A stretch of DNA of 64,000 nt from Cercospora beticola (taxonomy: Eukaryota > Ascomycota > Dothideomycetes > Mycosphaerellales > Mycosphaerellaceae), in assembly GCF_033473495.1 (NCBI RefSeq), contig NC_088936.1, forward strand, positions 2,108,001-2,172,000. Reading direction: 5' to 3'. Below are positions 10,184 to 20,602 of the stretch, piece after piece. Below the pieces are notes generated by a model. That model worked only from the letters and a program-made list of their open reading frames with translations, did no database searches and was not told the DNA's origin. A program made the translations under genes and the position numbers. Within the stretch, counting starts at the first letter, position 1. Each line of letters opens with the position of its first letter.

Positions 10184-13100
10184 TCAGATTCCACTTTTGA
10201 ATCCTTTCACCACATCCTCCAACATCCTCAACCCATAGTAATTAGCCACGTTCTCGTAAACCCTCAGCTCCTTCACGATCCTCCCTTTATCGACTGTTCC
10301 CACCCACTCTCCTGCGCAAGCACAGTGCTCCATGAACTCATTCGTCCGGATTCTTGCACACTTCTTACACTTCAAATCCTGGCTCATCCATTGCAGGCTC
10401 AACTTGCTGACATCCGCGAGTAAACGCTCTTCGATAACGAGTCGGGAGAAGACATTCGAACAGTTTTCGCAATTGGGTGCCAGGGTGACTTCATTCGCAG
10501 AGGATGAAGGCACACTGAGATCGACATCGCGGCATAAATCGATGTCTCTGGGGACGCAGCATTCAGGACACGATAGCTGTTTCAGACAGAGACTACTGCT
10601 GGGATTGGTGAAACTTCCTTCGGATGAGAACTCTCGAATATCGAAAAGGTGGAGTAGGTCTTTGCGCAGTAGACGCGCCTCGAGCGTGATAGTTTTGTCG
10701 AGAGACAGGACTTGCATGAGGCTTTTCACGAGCTCGAGGGCAGGGTTCTGCGGGTTCAGGTGTGAGCCTGGCATTGTTGGGAACGTCCAATCACTCAAGA
10801 GTTCTTCGTGCAAGGCCTCAGTGCGTTGTCGCTTGATCAATTGCTGGATCTGTTTCAACAGTGGTTTCGAGAAGCTCTTCTGCAAAACCGTGCCTGGCGT
10901 GGTCTGGTCATCCTTCTCGGAGTTGAAAATGCTCGCGTGGATGGGCAGTTGAGTAGCCCTTGGAATCGCACCGTTGGTGATTCCAGCCGGTCGCTTGCGG
11001 CCGTGCATGAGCTCAATGTATTCGACAACCCATTGATTGAACACAGGCTGAAGGATCGACGGCAGGAAAGTGGCAATTTGCCAGTGCATGATCGTGTCAA
11101 GCGTCTGCTCATCTTCCTCCACCACCTGCACGCAACCCTTACCGCCATAGTTGAATTCATCATACCAAGCAAGAAAGTCCCAGTATTCCGTGATGGCCAA
11201 ATCCAGAAAGTGGAAAGCCGGCTTGGTCGAGATCGTCTTGAGGATGTATTGGCTGTATGCATACGCATTCCCAACTTCTGCCTTACTGGTCTGCAGAAGT
11301 AATCGACCAGCATTCGCGAACACAACGTGAGAGCCAACCCGTCGGAACTCAGACATGAGCTGTTGGAACGCCTTCCGAGACATGACTTGCACATAGTAGT
11401 GCAGGTTCCGGTCGTAAAGACGAGAAGATGGTGATTCGACCCACCGTACAAGATGCTGCACTAGCACATCGGCCATACTGCTTCCACCAGCGTCGCAAGC
11501 CTCCGACCACCATGAGCGGACCATCTCACGAAGCGCATTGATGCCCGCGGAGGCGAAGGCATTTTCTGACTGGATCGTATGCGAAGTTTCGTCCAAGGCA
11601 TCTTCTTGTGCTCCAGCAGCAGAGACGCCTAATGGATCTCCTCCTGCACCCTCTGCCTCATTCAGGACAGCAGAAGACAGGATCGTGTTGATCGCCAAGT
11701 TCTTGACACTGAGATCAATGCACACTGATGAGTAGGTGCCAGGATTGTTGACAGAAGGCATCTCCACGACTTCCATTCCACCCAAAATGTCGTCTTTTTC
11801 ATGGCCAGCATGGTCGGGTCTTGCATCGTGTGACCACCAGAGCACAACTTTTTCCTTCTGCAAGCGGCGCGCGTATGCAATGTCGATCAGGAAACGGGGT
11901 TCGTCGACTTCGAGGTTGCAGAGCGGCACATTCCCATAACGAGCGAATTCCAGTAAATGATTCACCCAGGAGCCGAGATCGAGGTAGTGGTTGACCAGTC
12001 TCTTCGCAACGAATGATTGCCACCCCAGAGGGGGAAGTTGTTTGTCAGTCTCATCGGGCTTCAGTCTTAGTGATGGGATGTTCTGCAGAATCGGCAGATC
12101 ATGCATCAGCATCGTCGCGGAATGCGATTGTAGCACCAGCATGATTGGCAAAGTCTCTTCTTTCTGCATCTTCTTGACGGCGTCTCCGAGTTCTTGCAAC
12201 GCCCGTCGTTGCGTTGTCACCTGAACTGTCTTGAAGTGCAAGCTCTCTTGGTACTCAATGGTCGTCTGCCAAGGTTGACCACCGGTCTGCTCAAGCTTGC
12301 GAGCGAGCATTTCTTCGTAGATGCGATCCACATTTGGCATCCCCTGCTCACTACGTGCCCGGTTGAGTACAATGATCTTTACGTCTGCTTTCGTTGACGA
12401 GAACAGAGCATATATCTGTCTATCCCCAGCTGAAATGTGGTACAGAGCCAGGTAGCTGAAATTCGCAGAAGCCATATATGGCTTTTTTGGTGGCACCGTG
12501 CGTAGTGTCGACAAATCGAAACCCTGCTCCAAACCTTTGCCCAGGACACCTCGTTGGCTCTCGTCGAATGTGCAGACACATCCTAGCTCAAGCATCGCAC
12601 GCACATCAAGAGGCACCTGCCGCTCGTACACACCCTCTACGCTGGAGTGATTGAAAAGCATCGATAGCTTCTCAATCTCCTTGACGTAAACTTGCTCAGG
12701 CATAGTGAGCTTGAACAGGTGCGTGCTAGGATGGCCGTTGGGCAAGGTGTGGTTGACGATCTTCTCGGCTTTCACACCATCGACGGAAACGTCAGGTAGG
12801 TCGTCCTCTTTCAGGTTGAGATATACTTGTCGGGGCACGACAACTTTCAGCTGGTGTACCTTTTTGTCAATAAGCACGAATGCTCTGACTTCTCCAGGCG
12901 AGTCGGTCTCTCGGAGTTGTAGCACTTGCCAATCTGTGGTGTACAGTAGTTCTGCTTGATTTCGGAAGAAGGTTCCAATAGCATCAGTAGCGTCTTGCCT
13001 CTTCTCACCAAAGAGTTGTCGCCGTCTCTTTCTGGCCGCCTTTTGGATCTTCCACTTTTTCTTCTGATACTTCAGCCACCCAACGTAGTCTTCCGTGATG

Positions 13101-16100
13101 CTCGGCATGACTTCAGGCAAGCTGTCGAATGGATTGACTGGCGCGATTGGCTCGTCTCTCACTTTCCGCTTCTGGCTCGCGACAATCTTTGCAGCAGCTG
13201 CGGGTTTGAGCTTTGACATCGGGGTCGCGCCGAAATCCTCCAGATCGCCACCTGATCGCAACGGCTGCCTGTTAGCATCCAGCTCCTTCAGCGGCTGTTT
13301 CTGGAACATGTCCGTCATTTTGACCTGTTGAAACTTGTCTTCTTTCTGAGCAATTCTGCGATTCAGCCATTCTGGATGTGCAACTCGAGGGACAGGATTC
13401 TTGATCTTCTGCAAAGCGGCAGGAATCGTGATGAGTTTCTGAATGACAGAGCCGAGGCGCTCAAGATAGTAGTCCCAGTCGATGAGGTCTCTGGGATCCA
13501 TGGAGCCAGGATCCTCCTTCAACCATTTGCGCAGATAATAACGTTTGATCGAGTCCTCGGCAGAGAGAATAGCAACCGGTACTGCTCGCTCGGTGACGGG
13601 CGCGTTCTTTGGCCGCGACGAGATGATGTATTTGCAGTTCAGACCCTTGTCCTTCACCATCTGCTCGCCCAGAAACTCGGCCAGACGCTTTGCTGTGGTG
13701 ATAGCAGTAGATTTCTGCGCACCATACTCCTCAAGTGTCTTCGTCATGCTTTTGTTCTCGCAAATTAAGTCGATCAGCTCCTCGTCTGCAAGCATGTTAC
13801 CGTGCGAGTAGAGTACATCGAGCCACTTGTTCGCGACTTTAGCAACAGCGCCATACGTCTCAGCGAGTGTACTGCCTTCCAAGAAGAACTTGAAAATCTG
13901 CTGCTGAAAGATCTTGATCAGCCTGAGCTCTCCTCTTCGCTTGACTTCGAAGCCTTTCAGCTCTGCAAGCGAGCCATCATCGTTGAACACTGCATACCGC
14001 TTCTTCAAGTTCTTGTCCTCCTCTTTCGACGTAGGCAAGATCATGGCCTTGTATGGACCGTCAACTTCGAAGAAGATCGAGTTGTCGCTGTGCTTTTCAT
14101 ACTTGAAACTCGAGGGATCCACTAGCTCTTCGTACTGGTGATTGGTGAACTTGGCGTGGACAAGGTGGTTCAACATCGCGCAAGGATATGAAATAGCCAG
14201 TTTCTTCCCACCCTTCATCTTGAACGCAAAGTTCTCTGGGAATGTTGCAGGCAAGATACACCAGATACCATCAGTATCAAGCTCCAATGGTCGACCAACC
14301 CGTTCAACAATCTGACGTGCCATTTGGATGATACGGGCACCAGTCAAGCAGGTCACACCGGCCATTTCGAGCGAATACCATCGTGATCCCTTCCGCATGA
14401 CATATCCGTAGAAGGAGTTCAGAATGACTTTGTGTGCAAGCTGCAAAGAGTCATACAGAATGATCATCTTCTTCGCTTCATCGATCTCACTTTGTGCTGC
14501 ACCAGATTTTTCGAGCTCGGAAGTTTTGCCCTTCCATACTTTCTGCTTGCCCTTGAAATCGTATCGACGATCACGGAAGTCTCTGACTGTGTGGACATAA
14601 AACGGGTTCTCGCGTTGGCAGATAATGGCCTCCCGTTCGATGGTCTTTGTTTCGTGGATTTTGTGGTAAATCTTTTTGCTGTAGTCCGTCAATCGTTTGC
14701 GAACATGGCCAGTCTGTTCATCAAGGCTCAGATCTTGAAATGCTCGAGTAGCGCTATTCGCGCCAAATTTGCCAGGGAACTTTTCGTTCTCAAGCGCGTG
14801 TCGAATCATGTTGTACTCGTCGCGCTTCGCGGGCAAGAACTCTCCTCTCCACGACCAAGGCAATCGCCGGTCACAGGTTTTCCCAGGCCGATTGAAGTCA
14901 CAGGCTGCACAATCCGCCTCGTCAATCATGCTGTCGGGCTGTAATCGATTCGTCGTCATGATGTTCGGATACATGGATGCGACGTCCAGATGGTATATCA
15001 GTGGCCGTTCGCTCCTGTTGGGTGTCGTCTTGAGCTGCATTAGTCGGTCTACGATTTGCGCCTTGATCTCATCATAGTTCTCGACATCTTCAAATTTCTT
15101 CTTCTCCTCGACTTCGATTGTGAAACGCAATGCGGCGTCCAGGCCGTCCAAAAGCTCATCGATAGCTGTGGTGTCAATTGCAAAATTGTTCGGGATATCA
15201 CTTCGGAACACACCGCATTCGATACTCTCAACGTGGCCACCAACATAGGTCTCTGAATCCAGCAGATGTCCTTCCCAGAAGGCCTCTCGAGGTTGCACGT
15301 GCTTGTTCGGGAGCACAATCCCTTTCTGGTATGCCTGCACCATGAGCAACATCTCACACAGAGTTCCTGTGCCTTTGCGAAGGCAGTCGTCTGGTCCCAG
15401 CGGAATGATTGTGCAGAGGGAGAAAATGAACGGATGCACATATTTCATGTACAGATAATAAGTTGCCACGGCATCAGAGACGGAGTACTCTGCAAGTGTC
15501 TGTGGCCGTTCCTGCGCGTATGGTGTCATGAGTTCTGGGTCCAGCTCGTCCGGATCGTAGCCCAACTTGGCAACTGTGACAGCCTTCAGACCTCGCGATC
15601 CCTGTGGCAGGTAAGAATCTCGATTGACCCACGCAAAGGCGTCCATATGTGCGCAGTGCGTAGATTGGTAGACGTCTTCGCTGTTTTTTCGAAAGCCGAT
15701 CTCTTGGTACATATCCAGCCCGTGAACACTCGCTCGTGCCTCCACGAAAGGCCAATCGAAGAAATCTCCGTTGTAAGTCACCATGACTGTGGGTCGAGCT
15801 TCCTTGATGCAGCTGAAGAATCTCTCGATTACAGCTTCCTCATTCGGCTCATTGAAGATCATGAAAGGTCCTTCGAATTCAGGCTTCGGAGTGTAGTCAA
15901 AGTCCTCGATGTCTTCAGAGACTATTTCACGATTGGTGATCAAGAAACCTTGCCCATCAATCATGTACGATATCATCATGATCTGGTCGATAGCTGCATC
16001 CGGGAACTTCAGCGGCAGTTTTGTCGTCTCAATATCGTAGGCCATTACCACAGGATCCGCTCGTGTTAACCGATCTTCCAGGCCGCTCAATGTAATGTGT

Positions 16101-16897
16101 CCATGCTTCGCCTCCACGTTGTACCACTTCCCTATCCGAATGTCCAAGTCAATGACGACTCGAACGTGGTAAGGCACATCGTATTCTCGAATGTCCTGTA
16201 TGAAATCGCTTGCGTCTGCAATACCACCAGGTCGTCGGTCTCGTTCCGGTTCGTGATGATCCTCGAACAGATCAAAGCCCGCATTGGCACTCGCAACCTC
16301 GGCGTATGTGTCCATAGCTGAAACTTTGCTCTTATTCGTCTCCGCGATTGGCAGTAGGACGCGCCGTACAGCCAGTAAATCGGTGACATTGGCGAATGTC
16401 AATTTGAGGAATGTCCTTCGATAGCCCAGCAGGTGATTTGGCATCTTCAGGTCCTCTTTCTCGACCCTCTCCACCCCTCTGACTAGCCCCTCATGGGCTC
16501 TTCTTACCCACTCTTCCACTTCTGCCTCTCGCCCTTTCTTCACGCCGATGAGAAAATAGGGCTGGTACTCGACGCTCGCCTTGAACTGTTCCCCATCGTC
16601 GCCAATGAAGTAGAAGTCCACAGCAGCTCTCCCGCCAGGAACTTTCTCATCTTCAATGGCGGTACTGTGCATATTTATGAGCCATCCTACGCGCCTTTTC
16701 CCCGCCTCGAAGCGCTCGAATCCTTGCGCTTCATCGATTTTGTGGGCAAGTCTCGTGGCTTCTATACGTTCGTTTTGTTGTGTCTGTTCGGAGGATCGCA
16801 AGGTCGAAGCATCGACCACTCGCACCTTGCCTGCTTTGAGTGTATTCGACTTGTTGGCGCCGAATTTGGAGCGGCCTTCTTTGCGGCGAACAGGCAT
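10184..16897 (-). CDS. POL2: DNA polymerase epsilon catalytic subunit
   Basis: One uninterrupted 2237-codon frame, the full length expected for Pol2 (about 2200-2290 aa). Proofreading exonuclease motifs are intact: Exo I DIETTK (D288, E290), Exo II TYNGDFFDW (D378) and Exo III YSVSDAVATYYLY (D475). Polymerase motifs are intact: motif A DVASMYPNIMTTNRLQP (D638), motif B KVILNSFYGY (about 823-832) and motif C ELDTDG (D874, D876). Cysteines 663, 666, 675 and 760 match the [4Fe-4S] ligands of Pol2 (C-x2-C-x8-C, then a distant C). A PIP-like QVKMTDMF lies in the mid-protein linker. The inactive C-terminal half follows and ends in two zinc modules (CPEC...CENC and CKKC...CAC). It is the leading-strand replicase, which also acts in the S-phase checkpoint. 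It shares a 299 bp divergent promoter with COX20. Confidence 0.98.
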   Translation of the reverse strand: MPVRRKEGRSKFGANKSNTLKAGKVRVVDASTLRSSEQTQQNERIEATRLAHKIDEAQGFERFEAGKRRVGWLINMHSTAIEDEKVPGGRAAVDFYFIGDDGEQFKASVEYQPYFLIGVKKGREAEVEEWVRRAHEGLVRGVERVEKEDLKMPNHLLGYRRTFLKLTFANVTDLLAVRRVLLPIAETNKSKVSAMDTYAEVASANAGFDLFEDHHEPERDRRPGGIADASDFIQDIREYDVPYHVRVVIDLDIRIGKWYNVEAKHGHITLSGLEDRLTRADPVVMAYDIETTKLPLKFPDAAIDQIMMISYMIDGQGFLITNREIVSEDIEDFDYTPKPEFEGPFMIFNEPNEEAVIERFFSCIKEARPTVMVTYNGDFFDWPFVEARASVHGLDMYQEIGFRKNSEDVYQSTHCAHMDAFAWVNRDSYLPQGSRGLKAVTVAKLGYDPDELDPELMTPYAQERPQTLAEYSVSDAVATYYLYMKYVHPFIFSLCTIIPLGPDDCLRKGTGTLCEMLLMVQAYQKGIVLPNKHVQPREAFWEGHLLDSETYVGGHVESIECGVFRSDIPNNFAIDTTAIDELLDGLDAALRFTIEVEEKKKFEDVENYDEIKAQIVDRLMQLKTTPNRSERPLIYHLDVASMYPNIMTTNRLQPDSMIDEADCAACDFNRPGKTCDRRLPWSWRGEFLPAKRDEYNMIRHALENEKFPGKFGANSATRAFQDLSLDEQTGHVRKRLTDYSKKIYHKIHETKTIEREAIICQRENPFYVHTVRDFRDRRYDFKGKQKVWKGKTSELEKSGAAQSEIDEAKKMIILYDSLQLAHKVILNSFYGYVMRKGSRWYSLEMAGVTCLTGARIIQMARQIVERVGRPLELDTDGIWCILPATFPENFAFKMKGGKKLAISYPCAMLNHLVHAKFTNHQYEELVDPSSFKYEKHSDNSIFFEVDGPYKAMILPTSKEEDKNLKKRYAVFNDDGSLAELKGFEVKRRGELRLIKIFQQQIFKFFLEGSTLAETYGAVAKVANKWLDVLYSHGNMLADEELIDLICENKSMTKTLEEYGAQKSTAITTAKRLAEFLGEQMVKDKGLNCKYIISSRPKNAPVTERAVPVAILSAEDSIKRYYLRKWLKEDPGSMDPRDLIDWDYYLERLGSVIQKLITIPAALQKIKNPVPRVAHPEWLNRRIAQKEDKFQQVKMTDMFQKQPLKELDANRQPLRSGGDLEDFGATPMSKLKPAAAAKIVASQKRKVRDEPIAPVNPFDSLPEVMPSITEDYVGWLKYQKKKWKIQKAARKRRRQLFGEKRQDATDAIGTFFRNQAELLYTTDWQVLQLRETDSPGEVRAFVLIDKKVHQLKVVVPRQVYLNLKEDDLPDVSVDGVKAEKIVNHTLPNGHPSTHLFKLTMPEQVYVKEIEKLSMLFNHSSVEGVYERQVPLDVRAMLELGCVCTFDESQRGVLGKGLEQGFDLSTLRTVPPKKPYMASANFSYLALYHISAGDRQIYALFSSTKADVKIIVLNRARSEQGMPNVDRIYEEMLARKLEQTGGQPWQTTIEYQESLHFKTVQVTTQRRALQELGDAVKKMQKEETLPIMLVLQSHSATMLMHDLPILQNIPSLRLKPDETDKQLPPLGWQSFVAKRLVNHYLDLGSWVNHLLEFARYGNVPLCNLEVDEPRFLIDIAYARRLQKEKVVLWWSHDARPDHAGHEKDDILGGMEVVEMPSVNNPGTYSSVCIDLSVKNLAINTILSSAVLNEAEGAGGDPLGVSAAGAQEDALDETSHTIQSENAFASAGINALREMVRSWWSEACDAGGSSMADVLVQHLVRWVESPSSRLYDRNLHYYVQVMSRKAFQQLMSEFRRVGSHVVFANAGRLLLQTSKAEVGNAYAYSQYILKTISTKPAFHFLDLAITEYWDFLAWYDEFNYGGKGCVQVVEEDEQTLDTIMHWQIATFLPSILQPVFNQWVVEYIELMHGRKRPAGITNGAIPRATQLPIHASIFNSEKDDQTTPGTVLQKSFSKPLLKQIQQLIKRQRTEALHEELLSDWTFPTMPGSHLNPQNPALELVKSLMQVLSLDKTITLEARLLRKDLLHLFDIREFSSEGSFTNPSSSLCLKQLSCPECCVPRDIDLCRDVDLSVPSSSANEVTLAPNCENCSNVFSRLVIEERLLADVSKLSLQWMSQDLKCKKCARIRTNEFMEHCACAGEWVGTVDKGRIVKELRVYENVANYYGLRMLEDVVKGFKSGI

Positions 16898-17196
16898 GGT
16901 GAAAAGTGTCGTGTGGTCGACAGCCGGTCGGGCTGCTACTTGAATCGTCTATGTGGTCATTTCTGTCGTTATTCGTGGCTCGGCGGCGGTGATGTTGCGT
17001 GGACTCGTTGTTTTTAGCGGATGTTGAAGTCGAGATGAGCGCTTCGCGTCAAAGCGCGTCGAAACACGCGACGCCTCCCATCAATGCAACGCGCTCTTTT
17101 GCATCGGGAAAGTGAACCGAGCTTAGTCAGCCACTATTTTCACATGCATCATCGATTCGCGATTCGCGACTGCTCGCGACTGCAATCCATTCAGCC
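16898..17196. promoter_or_regulatory. Divergent POL2/COX20 promoter with CGCG boxes
   Basis: The 299 bp separate the two start codons. Four MluI-cell-cycle-box-like hexamers (ACGCGN in either orientation) crowd into 51 bp: TCGCGT at 17044, GCGCGT at 17054, ACGCGA at 17066 and ACGCGC at 17089. In yeasts the MBF complex binds ACGCGN upstream of replication genes, which suits POL2. That these sites work this way here is inference. Confidence 0.45.
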
Positions 17197-17861
17197 ATGG
17201 CAGACGATACGCGGCAGTCCAACACCTCGCCCAAGGAGGACCTCTCCAAAGAGGCATTGACTGTGCATCCTGAGAACAAGCCATTTTCGGGATCACAATG
17301 GCAGACGGATCCCAAGGCTCAGACGATCAAACCTCCCGAGAATGCCAATCTCATGTCAGGCGGCACGCAGCATACTGCAGGTGGCAAGGAGCCTGAATTC
17401 AATCTGAAGAATGTCTTGACAACGGGGCGACCGATCACGGAGGTACATAAAGCGCCATGCGTAAGAGACAGTCTGTTGCAAGGGATGGGAGCGGGAGGGG
17501 TGATAGGAGCAACGAGGGCTATCTTTGGCAGTGAGTATCTGCGTACATAACTTTCCGGTGGTTGCGCTGACGTCTCCTTCCAGCACCTGTCTGGAAATCA
17601 TGCAATTGGGCTGTTGGATCCTTCTGCGTGGCAGCATTTGGCATGTATCAGTACTGCCTGTACCAAAGACAATCGGAGAAGGAGGGCATGATCAGGGCTA
17701 TGGAGATCTTGGACAAGAAGAGGTTGGAGAAGCAAATGAGAGAAGAGAGAAAACAGAAATTGAGGGAAGAGCGACGGGCGGCAAAGGAGAAAGAATTGGA
17801 TGCGCAGTACCAGGCTGCAAGCGACAAGCAAGATGGCAAAGCGTGGTATAAATTCTGGTGA
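17197..17861 (+). CDS. COX20: Cytochrome c oxidase assembly factor COX20
   Basis: Two exons, 17197-17530 and 17584-17861 (203 aa). The 53 bp intron has a GTGAGT donor, a GCTGAC branch point and a CCAG acceptor; the phase 1 junction restores the conserved IFGTPVWKSCNWAVGSF. COX20 is an inner-membrane protein that chaperones newly made Cox2 during complex IV assembly. Two glycine/alanine-rich membrane segments are visible, one ending at the exon junction (MGAGGVIGATRAIFG) and one after it (CNWAVGSFCVAAFGMYQYC), followed by a strongly charged K/R/E-rich helix facing away from the membrane. The long hydrophilic N terminus (about 90 aa) is normal for fungal orthologues. Confidence 0.93.
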
Positions 17862-18251
17862 CCGGATATGAACAAACAGGTCCTCTCCACTGTACATACT
17901 GTATCATACGACGATTACGATCGATGCTATCCAAGCTTCCAATGGCATGCAGCCGAGTCGAACCTCTCATCCCACAAGCGAGTACTCGGGTACAAAGGTT
18001 CTGCTTGCTAGCGAGAAGGCGGAGGATGTTGACCAAGCTGCGCAGGACAGAATCACATGTCATTCACTACTACATCGAGCAGTGAATCTGCGGTGCGCGC
18101 AGGTGAATGGCAGCAATCTCGGTGACGTCCTCTTTACTTGCTCCATTTCAATCCTGTGGTTGACCCGACTTTCAAGATCTCTGCTCTACGCACACATTTT
18201 GCGCCATCTTGCAGCATCCCTCCGAGTCACTCTCTAGACTCGAACATCGAT
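17862..18251. other. Intergenic, COX20 3' end to 2EXR promoter
   Basis: No gene seen. It separates two genes in the same orientation. Confidence 0.5.
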
Positions 18252-18920
18252 ATGGTGCAACCGACCAATTCAGTTCGAAAGCCAGCTTTCAGCAGCCCGG
18301 AGGTCCACGGCCAGGATGCATCGCCACTGTTCGGTCTTCCATGCGAGCTAAGAAACAGGTACATCGAGTTATACTTTATCATGCAACGCGGGCTAACGTT
18401 TCGCAGAATCTACAGACTGGTCCTCCTCGAGCAGGATGCTATACAAGTCGTCGACACCGGTTATGCTCGGCCAGGCCTTCTAACTACCTGTCAGCAAATT
18501 GCCAACGAATCCACGGCTATTTACTATGAGGAGAACAAGTTCGATGTCAGAGCATGGGACTACAACCCCCACTCACTGTACAACTTCGTTCGCGGAATCA
18601 ACGCCTTGGCCGAGCGTGGCCATTCAATGAAACCCAAGATGCGCCTCGCTATCAAGCCCTCTTCAACAAATTGGAAGAATGTTATGAAGTGGATGAAGCA
18701 CGTCTTCGATGGAAACATCCGTGGTGGCATATTTCCAGGAGGAGACCTTGACAGGGTCATTCCACAAATGCCAGGCATCACCGAACTCATTACAGTTCGC
18801 GCCATGTTGTCTACTGTGAAGGCTTTCAAGGGTAGAGCGTCTTGGAGCACCGTCGAGGAGGTGCTGAAAGCCCATCGCAAGATTCTGATCTCTCTCAAAC
18901 CAGCCTGGGCAGACGACTAA
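18252..18920 (+). CDS. 2EXR-type domain protein of unknown function
   Basis: Exons 18252-18358 and 18407-18920 encode 206 aa. The 48 bp intron has a GCTAAC branch point and a CGCAG acceptor. Splicing rebuilds the hallmark LPCELRNRIYRLVL, a motif very common in fungal proteins annotated as 2EXR or F-box-like (LPxELRNxIYxLVL). It is followed by LLTTCQQIANESTAIYYEEN, also typical (a family block with R/Q-I-x-x-E and YY/FY). The start is the first in-frame ATG after the upstream stop. Their biochemical role is not known. No signal peptide or membrane segment is visible. Confidence 0.85.
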   Translation: MVQPTNSVRKPAFSSPEVHGQDASPLFGLPCELRNRYIELYFIMQRGLTFRRIYRLVLLEQDAIQVVDTGYARPGLLTTCQQIANESTAIYYEENKFDVRAWDYNPHSLYNFVRGINALAERGHSMKPKMRLAIKPSSTNWKNVMKWMKHVFDGNIRGGIFPGGDLDRVIPQMPGITELITVRAMLSTVKAFKGRASWSTVEEVLKAHRKILISLKPAWADD

Positions 18921-19777
18921 AGTCAGAGACTCGAATGGCTGCTACTGGAGGATTCTGTACACGATCGAGATGTGAAGCTTCCCGCCCACAGCTGACATTG
19001 CGGACAACTCAGCGTCGCCGACAGAATACTCGTCGAAGAGCTTCTATCAATGGTCTAATTGGAATCAGTGCCTCGGGGATGAGTTCCGCGTCCACATTTG
19101 TGTACCAGCACAAGAGGGCAATTGGGACATGCCTGGTTCAGGATCGATGTGCGAACGCCGAAGCGCGGAGGATCGGACTCAAATGCTGACCCGAAGGAGC
19201 AAATATTCGTTCATGTTTATCAGGATGGCGGTGCGCAGAGTTTTGAACGTCCATCGAGAACTTCATAGAATGCAGTGTCGTGCGAGCGGCGACCAATGAA
19301 AACATACTGCAATCCTTCGAGTCGAGAGCCCTACGTTCATATTTCGATTTGACCTGGTTTAGTGTTTGGCCTTTCTGTCAGCGTTGCGATAGGTATGCGA
19401 TCTTATAGGTATCGAGGATTCGTGCCAAGTGTCTTGCCCTACATAGTCATAAAGCTGGAGGGATGCCAATAGGGAGCCAAGCAATAATAAGGTTGAGCTT
19501 ACGGCTGACATTCGTACTTATTTCTTACAACCCTAATTGAGCATATCGAGGATTCTGGTTTGCATTGCTGTCTCTGGCTCGCAGAGTCCTGCTGAGCTCG
19601 GAGATTGGACCTGAGCAATGGGATCAAGATCTCAGAAAGAAAGAGGTATATAAAACACGAGGACTGCGCACCAAGATGGCGTCCAGCAGCAACACGGGAA
19701 ACAGCAACAGAACTTATTTATTGGATCAACAGAGACCTCTTTGACACGTCCCAACCACAAAGATTCCACTCCCAACG
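18921..19777. other. Intergenic, promoter of secreted protein 1
   Basis: About 860 bp with no gene recognised. A clear TATA element (TATATAAAA, 19647-19655) lies 123 bp upstream of the next ATG. Confidence 0.55.
19647..19655 (+). promoter_or_regulatory. TATA box of secreted protein 1 gene
   Basis: TATATAAAA lies 123 bp before ATG 19778, leaving room for a roughly 90 nt 5' UTR. Strong TATA boxes are typical of highly inducible fungal genes. Confidence 0.5.
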
Positions 19778-20396
19778 ATGAAGACCTTCATTCTCCTCGG
19801 CCTCACGGCAGCGGCCTCTGCTATCGACATCGCCCTCTTCACGTTCCAGAACGGCTACAATGGCGGCTACAACTGCCCAGCGGGCAATGCACGTCGCGCC
19901 ATTTGCTCCAACGTAAACCCCAACGTACGTACAGCCCGTCTTCCCAAATAGATCAATCATCCTTCCCCATACTTTTGAAGGCTAACACTGCACCTACTAA
20001 CAGTCCTGCTGCGGCCTCCCCACCGGTGGCTTTCCCTCCATCGGTTTCTACGGCATCCCCGATAGCTGGAATCTCGAAGTCCGCGGCCACGAGGGCGGAA
20101 ATTGCGCCCGTACCAGGACAATTGATACAACTTTTGGCACGAATTTCAAATGTCTCGTGAATGGGCCATACACGGGAGCTGGCTACGGCTTCCGCTCGAG
20201 GAAGCGGAGCCCTGCTGTCAGCGAGGCAGGTGTCGCTGCATCCGAGGACTGTCAGATTCCGGACACGTTCATCACCGATGAGGGAAAGAAATTCGATCTC
20301 AAGGGGATGGATGGAGAGCAGGTTGCAGAATTCTTGCAGGATGGATTTGCTGGAAGTATCCCCAAGAAATTTGAGAAGTATGAGGTTGCCGCGTAG
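19778..20396 (+). CDS. Small secreted cysteine-containing protein 1
   Basis: Exons 19778-19924 and 20004-20396 encode 179 aa. The 79 bp intron has a GTACGT donor, GCTAAC or CTAAC branch points and an AACAG acceptor. A GTAAAC 12 nt upstream is an alternative in-frame donor. Residues 1-15 are a classic signal peptide (MKTFILLGLTAAASA). The mature part has seven cysteines, including an adjacent SCC pair, and a Gly/Asn/Tyr-rich start. A Kex2-type dibasic site (SRKRS) splits the protein into a Cys-rich N-terminal part and an acidic C-terminal part that holds a single Cys. I recognise no family; many fungal effector candidates share this design. Secretion is well supported, function unknown. Confidence 0.88.
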
Positions 20397-20602
20397 GCGC
20401 TGGAGGCGTGTGAGAGCGCTGAGCTGGTCGGAGATGCTCAGAACGACTTGTCTTGTGCTGTGCTGGCGTGTGCACGCGTCAAGCCTGGCATTTCCTGTCC
20501 TTACTGTGAGCCGTTCATTAGTGATAGATATGTGAAAATGTGTTGCTCGAGCCAATCTCATGCCATTCATCCTGCCTCCATATGTACACCTTTGAGAACC
20601 CA

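Noticed and set aside
15266..16069. 267-codon plus-strand open frame, and others like it, inside POL2
   Set aside because: Antisense shadows of the strongly coding POL2 frame; no domain and no splice or start support.
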